A stretch of DNA of 64,000 nucleotides. It comes from DATJLY01 sp035532935. GTDB lineage: Bacteria; Pseudomonadota; Alphaproteobacteria; ATCC43930; CGMCC-115725. Shown here piece by piece: positions 1 through 6,906 of this stretch (position 1 is the first letter of the stretch; every line of letters begins with the position of its first letter). The position numbers and the translations under genes are program-made. Under the pieces are notes generated by a model. The model did not search any database. It was not told the origin of the DNA and was given only the letters and a program-made list of their open reading frames with translations. The stretch spans positions 1 to 64,000 of the forward strand of contig DATKQE010000031.1 in NCBI GenBank assembly GCA_035532935.1, in the 5' to 3' direction.

Positions 1-74
1 CTGCGTTGCTGGCAATCACGCCGGATCGAACTCTCGGCGCTTGCGCTTGAACGCGGCACGAACCGGCGGGGTCC

Positions 75-103
75 CGCGCAGCTGACGAAGAATCAGCTGC
101 GCG
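75..103. other. Perfect 11-bp hairpin without T-run
   Basis: The arms at 75-85 and 93-103 (core GCGCAGCTGA / TCAGCTGCGC) are perfectly complementary around a 7-nt loop. No T-run follows on either strand, so it is not a canonical intrinsic terminator. It lies in the gene-free end of the integrated element, where I see no supportable coding sequence from 1 to 284. It could be a processing site, a protein-binding palindrome, or the end of a transcript entering from the left. Confidence 0.45.
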
Positions 104-234
104 CTGAAACACGCGCTCCTGGGTTTCCCGCCAGAAAGCAAGGGCTTATGAAAATAGCGCTGCGATCAATTCCGTCGCCAATTTCCGTCGCGGGACGCGA
201 AATGTTGTGCCACGGATTTCGATCCGGCCGTAAC

Positions 235-261
235 AAAAAGGCGCGCCCTTGCGGGCGCGCC
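235..261 (-). terminator. Intrinsic terminator of the integrase gene
   Basis: Read on the minus strand, a 9-bp G+C stem (GGCGCGCCC / GGGCGCGCC) with a 4-nt loop is followed directly by five T residues. It begins about 24 nt after the integrase stop codon, the expected place for a Rho-independent terminator of that gene. Confidence 0.8.
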
Positions 262-284
262 GGGAGGCCGCGGCCGGAGCGGTG

Positions 285-1841
285 CTATGCGGTCGCTTCG
301 GCCGCGGCGCCCGCGTGCTGTTGCTGATCCGCGCGGCCACGCCGCGGCTGCGTCACTTCGCGGACATGGGTTGCCCATGCCGCCAGGGCTTCCGCTTTCT
401 CGGTTTTGTAATCGTGGTGATCATACCGGCCGGCGACGCCGCGAAAGAGGCTGCTCCGGTGATTGAGCACCGATTCCACGATGTGCGGCTGCACCCCGAG
501 CCGACGCATGCCGGTCGAGCCGGTCGATAGGCTGTGGCGCAGGCAATGAAGGGTCCATGGTTTCGCGAAAAATACCGCCTGTTCCTCCGGGCTCAGCTCG
601 CCGCGCTCAGCGGCGAGCTTTTGATTGAGCGCGCGTTGCCATTTCGAGAAGCCGCTTGGCGCCGATTTGCCGTTCGTCGAGAAGACGAAGAGGCACCCCT
701 CGATTTCATCCTGGCCGGCGATGATGGCCCGCGCGAGCTGCGGGAGGGGTAGGAGGAGTGTTAGGCCATTCTTGGTGCGCGAGCCCTCGACGGTCAGCTC
801 GCCGGTATCGACGGCATACTCGCCCCGCTGCATCATCGCTATCTCATCGCGCCGGCACCCGGTCAGTATCAGCAGTCTCACAATGTCGCCGAACGCGGCA
901 TGCACTCCAGGCGCCAGCCGCCACACGGCCGCCAGCTCCGCATCACTGAGGGCGCGGTTCTGTGCGCGACCCGCTTCGACGACTGGCATATCCAACTCGG
1001 CGGCCGGATTGACCGGGATCCGCCGCTTCCGTGCAGCCCATGTGAAAAACATCTTGAGCACGGTCGCAATGCGGTTTGCGCCGACGCCGCCCTGCTCCCA
1101 CTCGCGCGGATCCGGGTCCCTACCCCAAAGCGCGGCCCGGTTCAGCTCCCGCTGCTTCGCTGCGCTCTGGGCACGCTTCCGCACATGATCCAGCACCCGG
1201 ACCAGGTCCGCCTCGGTTATGGAGCTAGCCGCGCGGCGCCCGAGCTTCGCCGTCCCGTTCAACAAATCGCGCCGGATTATCTGCTCCCATTCGGCGGCGG
1301 TGCGGAGCCGGTTCGCTCTCAGGTAATCGGAAAACCACAACTCCGCGACGGCCGCGAGCGTGGCGCCGGCATTTTCGGGGGCGAGGCGCGCCGCGTCCGG
1401 ATCCTCGCCGGCCGAGAGTGCCCGATCGATCGCCGCGGCCTTCGCCCATGCCTCGGCCAGCGACACGGCCGGGTAGCGCCAGGTCGCGCGCCGTTGCTGG
1501 CCGCCGAACCGATACCGATACGAAAAGGACTTCACGCCTTCGGGCGTGAGCCGGAGCGCGAAGCCGGGCATCACCTTGTCAGCGATAGTGACGCGGCCCG
1601 AGGGGTCCGGCTTGACATTGGCGACCCATAGGGCGGTGAACTTGCGCGCCCCTAGTGTTTTGCTGGCGCTGAGGCTCACCACCTGCGTGGTCGCATCGAT
1701 CCGGCTCAAGGCTGCCACGGCCGCGTCGCGCTCGCCGTCTGACCCGGCACGGTCGGCTAGAGCCTGGACTTTGCCGCGCCTCGCGAGCGCTGGTTGTGAC
1801 CCCTCCGCAGGGCGTTTGGACTCGACCATTGCAGCCTCCAT
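285..1841 (-). CDS. Tyrosine-family site-specific integrase (P4/DUF4102 type)
   Basis: This 518-residue enzyme would catalyse integration and excision of a mobile element. After a non-conserved N-terminal extension of about 65 residues comes the DUF4102-type arm-binding domain (KPDPSGRVTIADKVMPGF, then SYRYRFGGQQRRAT). A core-binding domain follows, then the catalytic domain with TGCRRDE (first Arg), LHCLRHSLST (His-x-x-Arg) and a C-terminal RYDHHDY carrying the nucleophilic Tyr. All catalytic motifs look intact, so it is probably active. It is longer than the usual 400 or so residues because of the N-terminal part; no Shine-Dalgarno sequence supports the start at 1841 and an internal start is possible. 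It sits next to a displaced tRNA-Arg 3' half, as expected for a tRNA-targeting integrase. Confidence 0.93.
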   Translation of the reverse strand: MEAAMVESKRPAEGSQPALARRGKVQALADRAGSDGERDAAVAALSRIDATTQVVSLSASKTLGARKFTALWVANVKPDPSGRVTIADKVMPGFALRLTPEGVKSFSYRYRFGGQQRRATWRYPAVSLAEAWAKAAAIDRALSAGEDPDAARLAPENAGATLAAVAELWFSDYLRANRLRTAAEWEQIIRRDLLNGTAKLGRRAASSITEADLVRVLDHVRKRAQSAAKQRELNRAALWGRDPDPREWEQGGVGANRIATVLKMFFTWAARKRRIPVNPAAELDMPVVEAGRAQNRALSDAELAAVWRLAPGVHAAFGDIVRLLILTGCRRDEIAMMQRGEYAVDTGELTVEGSRTKNGLTLLLPLPQLARAIIAGQDEIEGCLFVFSTNGKSAPSGFSKWQRALNQKLAAERGELSPEEQAVFFAKPWTLHCLRHSLSTGSTGMRRLGVQPHIVESVLNHRSSLFRGVAGRYDHHDYKTEKAEALAAWATHVREVTQPRRGRADQQQHAGAAAEATA

Positions 1842-1881
1842 CTTTTGTGACCCCGAAGCCCAGGGTCACATCGGGGTCACA
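1795..1881. repeat. Cluster of TGTGACCC(C)/GGGTCACA repeats at the integrase promoter
   Basis: Four copies of one octamer fall within 87 bp: TGTGACCCC at 1795-1803 (inside the integrase gene), TGTGACCCCGA at 1846-1856, GGGTCACA at 1863-1870 and TCGGGGTCACA at 1871-1881. The second and fourth form a perfect 11-bp inverted repeat. Their place across the integrase start suggests arm-type integrase sites or an autoregulatory operator; this is inference from position. Confidence 0.55.
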
Positions 1882-1905
1882 GACTCGGGGTTGCTAGAGA
1901 GCGAT

Positions 1906-1924
1906 CCGACCCGACCCGACCCGA
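1906..1924. repeat. Short tandem repeat of CCGAC
   Basis: Three full CCGAC units and a partial fourth (CCGA) lie in tandem between the integrase promoter and the tRNA-derived boundary. No function is evident; slippage or a protein-binding site are both possible. Confidence 0.5.
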
Positions 1925-2032
1925 AACGGAATATAATGACGCGAGAAACCCTAGTAAATTCAGCAGTTTATCGCCCGTCCGGTGAGGTGAATTGAGTGAA
2001 GCCGATTTAAGCTGAAATGACCCCATCCCCGA

Positions 2033-2077
2033 CTTCTAAACCGAGGGTCGCAGGTTCGATCCCTGCCGGGCGCGCCA
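2033..2077 (+). other. Displaced 3' half of tRNA-Arg(TCT): right attachment site of the element
   Basis: From the anticodon loop CTTCTAA to the final CCA this stretch reads as the 3' part of a tRNA: variable region, T arm GCAGG-TTCGATC-CCTGC, acceptor strand and CCA. No D arm or 5' acceptor strand precedes it, and the bases before 2033 do not pair with the 3' anticodon stem. Integrases of this class recombine in tRNA genes, restoring the tRNA at one end and leaving the original 3' half at the other. The plus orientation and right-hand position fit the displaced copy, with the element extending left out of the window. Confidence 0.75.
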
Positions 2078-2088
2078 TTCCTTCATCG

Positions 2089-2114
2089 CTGCGCCGCTGC
2101 GCGCGGCGGCGCAG
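2089..2114 (-). terminator. G+C-rich stem-loop after the NDUFS4-like gene
   Basis: A 9-bp stem (TGCGCCGC / GCGGCGCA plus one closing pair) with an 8-nt loop lies 17 bp after the stop codon of the minus-strand gene ending at 2132. It has no T-run, so termination here is only a possibility. Confidence 0.35.
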
Positions 2115-2131
2115 GCGTGACGGCCGCAGCG

Positions 2132-2428
2132 TTAGCGTGGCCGGTCGTAGCGGAAATTGTCGGCGTAGCTCTTCGGCGCGAAGCGCGGCTCGTGCGGCTC
2201 GATCACGACGTAGTCGAGGCCGCGTTTGGTGGCGAAGGCGATCGCCTCCTCGAGCGTGACGAACTCCAGCCGCACCCCGTTGAGCGTGTCCCGCGCGCTC
2301 GACCACCCCATGAGCGGGTCGGGCTCGCGGCGGCTCGCCGGTTCGTATTCGAGGATCCAGCGCCGCGTCTTCGCCTTGCCCGATTGCATCGCGGTCTTGG
2401 CCGGCCGATAGATGCGCACTTGCGCCAT
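2132..2428 (-). CDS. NDUFS4-type accessory subunit of respiratory complex I (ETC complex I subunit)
   Basis: This 98-residue protein belongs to the alphaproteobacterial/mitochondrial NDUFS4 family, an accessory subunit of NADH:ubiquinone oxidoreductase on the inner face of the membrane. Recognisable blocks are ARIY-type VRIYRPAKTAMQSG near the N-terminus, DPLMGW in the middle and a C-terminal YADNFRYDRP. The start is set at MAQVRIY (2428), where family homology begins; the frame stays open upstream into the tRNA-Pro gene, but that part cannot be protein. It lies 18 bp after the tRNA and may be co-transcribed with it. As in other alphaproteobacteria, the gene is separate from any nuo operon. 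Confidence 0.85.
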   Translation of the reverse strand: MAQVRIYRPAKTAMQSGKAKTRRWILEYEPASRREPDPLMGWSSARDTLNGVRLEFVTLEEAIAFATKRGLDYVVIEPHEPRFAPKSYADNFRYDRPR

Positions 2429-2446
2429 GCGGTCCATTTCTCCTGG

Positions 2447-2523
2447 TGGTCGGGGCGAGAGGATTCGAACCTCCGGCATCCAGCTCCCAAAGCTGGCGCT
2501 CTACCAGGCTGAGCTACGCCCCG
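2447..2523 (-). tRNA. tRNA-Pro (anticodon TGG)
   Basis: The 77-nt minus-strand sequence folds as a cloverleaf: acceptor CGGGGCG/CGCCCCG, D arm with AGCCTGGTAGA, anticodon stem CCAGC/GCTGG enclosing loop TTTGGGA (anticodon TGG), and T arm with GGTTCGAATCC. The CCA end is encoded. A TTGCCA element about 50 bp upstream with a weak -10 could be the promoter. It is intact and unrelated to the nearby displaced tRNA half. Confidence 0.95.
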
Positions 2524-2637
2524 GCGGCGCGGAAAGCGCGCGCTTAGGGGTTTCCGGCGCTTTTGGCAAGCGCCCGCAGCGGCGGCACAACCACGTCGCT
2601 TGCCGCACCTTCCCCCTTTGGGGTCGGGCGATCACGA

Positions 2638-2666
2638 TTGGCAATCGATAACCATTTGGATAGCAT
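2638..2666 (+). promoter_or_regulatory. Sigma-70-type promoter candidate for the sulfotransferase
   Basis: TTGGCA at 2638-2643 and TAGCAT at 2661-2666 are separated by 17 bp, a good match to -35/-10 spacing. Transcription would begin near 2674, about 54 bp before the chosen ATG at 2728. Confidence 0.5.
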
Positions 2667-2727
2667 CGCCCAATAACATCGCGTGCCTACGACATCATGG
2701 CCCGGTCCCAGCCTTGGAGCCCAGCTC

Positions 2728-3648
2728 ATGTCCGACTCCGGCCGACTGGCCGCCTCGCTCGCCGCGCTGCGCTCGAAGCAGTTGTTCTTCCTGTGCGGGG
2801 CGCCGAAATCTGGGACGACGTGGATGCAGTTGCTGCTCGATTCGCATCCCAATGTCGTCTGTAGCGGCGAGGGCCATTTCTGCGACCAGCTCCTGCCGCG
2901 GTTGATCGACGCCTTCAACCATTACAACGGCATCGTCGACGGCAAGAACAAAACGATCTTCAGCGATCTGCGTGGCTATCCGCTGTTTCGCACCGAACAC
3001 GTGCTGTACCTCCTGGCCACGGCGATCGCCCTCACGCTCGGCGAGCAGGCTGCGGACGCGGCCACCCTCGCCGTGGGCGAGAAGACGCCCGATAACGGGC
3101 ACCATCTGCCCGTGCTCGCCGTGCTCTTTCCGCACGCGAAGTTCATCCACGTGATCCGTGACGGCCGCGACTGCGCCGTGTCATGCTGGTTTCACAATCA
3201 GCGTCTGACGCCGGACTGGCTCGCCCAGACCTTTCCGACCCAGGACGATTTCTTCACCGAATACGCGAGGGATTGGGTGAAATACCTGCGCGCGGGGCAG
3301 GAATTCGCGGCAAAGGAGCCGCACCGCTATCGCGAGATCCGCTACGAGGACGTGCTCGCCGACACGCCGCGCGAGGCCGCGCGGCTCTTCGCGTTTCTCG
3401 GCGTTCCGGCCACGGACGACGTCGTGCGAGCGTGCTGCGCCGGCACCTCGTTCGAAAGCCTGAGCCGTGGTCGCACCCGCGGCGAGGAAGATCGCGGCTC
3501 GTTCTTCCGCAGGGGAATCGCCGGCGATTGGCGCAGCCACATGAGCGGTGCGGCCGCGGAAGGGTTCGAACGCATCGCCGGCGAGTGGCTGAGCCGGTAT
3601 GGCTATACTGACGGCGATCCGGGAATTCGCGCCCGCGCCTCGGCCTGA
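2728..3648 (+). CDS. PAPS-dependent sulfotransferase
   Basis: This 306-residue protein of the Sulfotransfer_1/3 family would move a sulfuryl group from 3'-phosphoadenylyl sulfate to an unknown acceptor. The 5'-phosphosulfate loop GAPKSGTTWMQ lies near residue 25, and the 3'-phosphate motif is in HVIRDGRDCAVS near residue 145. An REIRYEDVLADTP block and a C-terminal FFRRGIAGDW, the usual G-x-W end of the PAPS site, follow. The start at 2728 is preceded by GGAG 8 nt upstream and a promoter-like pair at 2638-2666; an upstream in-frame ATG at 2683 lacks both. No glycan or lipid pathway gene is adjacent, so the acceptor cannot be inferred. Confidence 0.85.
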   Translation: MSDSGRLAASLAALRSKQLFFLCGAPKSGTTWMQLLLDSHPNVVCSGEGHFCDQLLPRLIDAFNHYNGIVDGKNKTIFSDLRGYPLFRTEHVLYLLATAIALTLGEQAADAATLAVGEKTPDNGHHLPVLAVLFPHAKFIHVIRDGRDCAVSCWFHNQRLTPDWLAQTFPTQDDFFTEYARDWVKYLRAGQEFAAKEPHRYREIRYEDVLADTPREAARLFAFLGVPATDDVVRACCAGTSFESLSRGRTRGEEDRGSFFRRGIAGDWRSHMSGAAAEGFERIAGEWLSRYGYTDGDPGIRARASA

Positions 3649-3677
3649 CGGGGCGGCGCCGACGGCGCTTGGCGGGC

Positions 3678-4145
3678 CTATTTCACGGCGTTTCCGAACA
3701 CCGCGTCATGGACCACGTCGCCGATCTTGATCTTGAGCCGGTCGACGGTGCCGCCATTGACCTCGAGCACCGCCTTCACCGGCATCTTCGAAACGATGTT
3801 CGCCTCGGACATCGGTATGGCGCGCTCGTGAATGTCGGCGATCCGACCATCCGCGGCGATGAATAGCATATCGAGCGGGATGAGGGTGTTCTTCATCCAG
3901 AACACCGCCGGCTGCGTCTCGGAAAAAATGAACAGCATTCCCGCGTCGGGCGCGAGCGCGTCGCGGTACATCAGGCCCTGCTCCTGCTCGGCCGGCGTCG
4001 TCGCCAGTTCGATGTTGAAATGCTGCGGCCCCGAAGCCGTGTCGATCACCAGCGTCGAGGTCGCGAACTGCTGCAGTTCGGCCCGTGCGCCGAGCGCCGT
4101 GAAGGCCAGGACGGACGCGACCAAGAGGATGCGGAAATGATGCAT
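3678..4145 (-). CDS. DUF192 family exported protein
   Basis: This 155-residue protein begins with a signal peptide (MHHFRILLVASVLAFTALGARA) followed by a DUF192 domain. Typical blocks are EQEQGLMYRD, GMLFIF, FWMKNTLIPLDMLFI and the late ADIHERAIPMSE. The molecular role of DUF192 is not established to my knowledge. The gene lies 17 bp after the transporter gene on the same strand and is probably co-transcribed with it. Start and signal peptide agree, so the N-terminus is well supported. Confidence 0.85.
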   Translation of the reverse strand: MHHFRILLVASVLAFTALGARAELQQFATSTLVIDTASGPQHFNIELATTPAEQEQGLMYRDALAPDAGMLFIFSETQPAVFWMKNTLIPLDMLFIAADGRIADIHERAIPMSEANIVSKMPVKAVLEVNGGTVDRLKIKIGDVVHDAVFGNAVK

Positions 4146-4162
4146 GACGGCCTCGATGACGC

Positions 4163-5503
4163 CTAACGAAAAAACACCGCCTCGACCAGCAGGAGCCACG
4201 GTAGCAGGCACAGAACGGCCCAACCGATATAGCCGAAGAAGCTCGGCATGCGCATCCCGTAATGCTCCACGATCGACTTCACCATGAAATTGGGCGCGTT
4301 GCCGATATAGCTGAGCCCGCCGAAATAGCACGCCCCCGCCGAGATCGCCGCGAGCGCCGGCGCGAGCGGACCCGTGAGCCGCGCCGCGTCGCCGCCGGCA
4401 AGCCCGAAGAACACGAGATAGGTCGGCGCGTTGTCGAGAAAGCCCGACAGCAGCCCGGTCAGCCGGTAGAACAATGGGACGTTCGGTATGCCGTCGACAA
4501 CCAACCGCGCGAACAGCGGCGCCGCCGGGCCGGCCGGGCCGGCGGCCATCATCGCCGCCACCGGAATGAGCGTGACGAAAATCGCCGCGAACAGAACCGC
4601 CACCTCGATCATCGGCGTCCAGCCGAACGCGTTGCCCTGCCGCGTCGCCCGCCCCGTCAGGATGAGCGACAACACAGCCAGGCCCAGGAGCAGCGCATTC
4701 ACGGCGATCGCGACGATGCTCCAGGGCGTTCCCATCACGTCGAACGAGACGGCGCTGTGCCACAGCGCGCTCAGCAGGATCGCGCCGACGGCGGCCACCA
4801 GGAGCAGGACGTTGATCCCGCCTTCGATGCCGAGCTTCTGAACCTCGGCCACGATCTCGCCGCCGCTGCCGCGCTCGCGGCGCCAGAGAATGGTGCGCTC
4901 GAGCCCATAGAACGTCGCCAGCAGGCCGCAAGCAAGCGTGGCCGTCGGCAGCGCCAGGTGGACGGTCGGCCAGAAGAACGGCACGCCTTTCAGAAAGCCG
5001 AGCAGTAGCGGCGGACCGCCGAGCGGCGACAGCGAGCCGCCGATATTCGCGACGAGAAAGATGAAAAATACGAACACATGCGTCGCGTTCCGCCGGTGGC
5101 GATTGGCGCGCAGCAATGGCCGCAGCACCAGCAGCGCCGCGCCCGGCGTGCCGATAACGCTCGCGATCGCCGTGCCCGCCGCCAGCATCAGGGTGTTGGC
5201 TTCCGGCGTTCCGCGCAGCGTCCCGGTTATCCTGATGCCGCCGGTGACCACGTAGAACGCGCCCACGAGCACGACGAAAGGGAGATATTCGTCGAGCGCG
5301 ACGGCGATGATCTGTTCCGCGGCGCCGCGGGCGCCGAAGACCAGGATATCGGGGATCACAAAAGCGGCCGCCCACAGGAGCGCGATGACGGCGTAATGGC
5401 GTTCCCAATGGTGGCGCAGCATGACCGGCGCAGCCGCAATCGTGAGAATGAGGCCGACGAAAGGCAAAGCCCAAGGCAGCGTGTAGGATGCGGTCGCGTG
5501 CAC
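4163..5503 (-). CDS. Membrane transporter of the sodium:proton antiporter / CitMHS-like family
   Basis: This protein of about 446 residues has 10 to 12 predicted hydrophobic segments and looks like the IT-superfamily permeases annotated as sodium:proton antiporter or putative citrate transporter. Landmarks are GGIRITGTLRGTPEAN, the re-entrant-type SVIGTPGAA and the mirrored NIGGSLSPLGGPPLL, plus a late FFGLAGGDAARLTG and NAPNFMVKSI. Paired half-repeats with asparagine-proline or glycine-rich hairpins are the family hallmark. The start is a GTG at 5503, because no in-frame ATG precedes the first membrane segment; it is only moderately supported. It is transcribed away from the cox cluster across a 150-bp gap. 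Ion specificity cannot be read from sequence. Confidence 0.8.
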   Translation of the reverse strand: MHATASYTLPWALPFVGLILTIAAAPVMLRHHWERHYAVIALLWAAAFVIPDILVFGARGAAEQIIAVALDEYLPFVVLVGAFYVVTGGIRITGTLRGTPEANTLMLAAGTAIASVIGTPGAALLVLRPLLRANRHRRNATHVFVFFIFLVANIGGSLSPLGGPPLLLGFLKGVPFFWPTVHLALPTATLACGLLATFYGLERTILWRRERGSGGEIVAEVQKLGIEGGINVLLLVAAVGAILLSALWHSAVSFDVMGTPWSIVAIAVNALLLGLAVLSLILTGRATRQGNAFGWTPMIEVAVLFAAIFVTLIPVAAMMAAGPAGPAAPLFARLVVDGIPNVPLFYRLTGLLSGFLDNAPTYLVFFGLAGGDAARLTGPLAPALAAISAGACYFGGLSYIGNAPNFMVKSIVEHYGMRMPSFFGYIGWAVLCLLPWLLLVEAVFFR

Positions 5504-5653
5504 GTTGCAACTATGCCGCCGGCGCGCGCGACCGCCAAGCGCCGTGGCAACTGCTTCGACCGCATCGCCGCCTTGCGTCCTCGGCGCTTGCCCGGCGATG
5601 GGCCGCACGCTAACGTTTGCGCGCGCTGGAGAAAAAACGAGGGAAGGCCCGCC

Positions 5654-6310
5654 ATGGACATGACCGGCGAGTACCGGGTTCAGGCGCCGCGGCGCAAGGT
5701 CTGGGAAGCATTGAACGATCCGGAGATCCTGAAGCAGTGCATCCCGGGCTGCGAAGAGATCGTGAAACTCTCCGACACCGAGATGACGGCAAAGGTACGG
5801 GCGAAGGTCGGCCCGGTCAGCGCGCGCTTCGCCGGCAAGGTCACGCTCTCCGAGCTCGATCCGCCCAACGGCTACCGCATCAGCGGCGAGGGCAGCGGCG
5901 GCGCCGCGGGCTTTGCCAAGGGCGGCGCGACGGTGCATCTCGTCGACAGCGACGACGGTGGCACGCGCTTGAGCTATGTGGTCGAGGCGCATGTCGGTGG
6001 CAAGCTCGCGCAGATCGGCTCGCGGCTCATCGATGCCACCTCGCGCAAGATGGCGGAAGAGTTCTTCACCCATTTCGCCCAGGTCGTCGGCGCCCCGCCG
6101 CCGGCGGAAGCCGCGCCTGCGGCGCCCGCTGTGCCCGGTCCCGCTGCGCCTGCCGCGCCCGGCCCGGCGGCACCCATGCCCGGCCCGGCGGCACCCGAAC
6201 CGAAGCCGCCCGCGCCAACGCGCCTGTCGCCGCTCGTTTGGGTCGCGGGCCTCGTCGTCGTCGTGGCGATCCTGCTTTACATCTTCACCCACATGGGGGG
6301 AACCCATTGA
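5654..6310 (+). CDS. coxG: CO dehydrogenase accessory protein CoxG (SRPBCC fold) with membrane anchor
   Basis: This 218-residue protein has an N-terminal CoxG/SRPBCC domain of about 150 residues (YRVQAPRRKVWEALNDPEIL, CIPGCEEI, KVGPVSARFAG). An Ala/Pro linker with three PGPAAP units follows, then a single C-terminal membrane helix (WVAGLVVVVAILLYIF). CoxG proteins attach the cytoplasmic molybdenum hydroxylase to the membrane, and homologues have been reported to carry quinone from the membrane to the enzyme. The start is supported by GAGGGAAGG upstream. It is the first gene of the cluster, 113 bp before coxS, divergent from the transporter. Confidence 0.88.
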   Translation: MDMTGEYRVQAPRRKVWEALNDPEILKQCIPGCEEIVKLSDTEMTAKVRAKVGPVSARFAGKVTLSELDPPNGYRISGEGSGGAAGFAKGGATVHLVDSDDGGTRLSYVVEAHVGGKLAQIGSRLIDATSRKMAEEFFTHFAQVVGAPPPAEAAPAAPAVPGPAAPAAPGPAAPMPGPAAPEPKPPAPTRLSPLVWVAGLVVVVAILLYIFTHMGGTH

Positions 6311-6423
6311 GGGCGCCTGTGCGGACGGCTTGACCGAGCCGCCGCCGCGCACGAAACTCCGGGAAGTTCAGTTCCAGGCCGGCTGTCCGAGGGGCGACTC
6401 CGGCCCACGCAGGGAGAGAAACC

Positions 6424-6902
<479 letters not shown>

Positions 6903-6906
<4 letters not shown>

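Noticed and set aside
1..327. Open plus-strand frame through the first 327 bp
   Set aside because: It runs through the integrase terminator and into the antisense of the integrase, has Arg/Pro/Ala-rich composition without any motif, and lacks a start signal.
2033..2077. A complete tRNA gene at the integrase boundary
   Set aside because: No D arm or 5' acceptor strand is present upstream, and the bases before the anticodon loop do not pair with the 3' stem.
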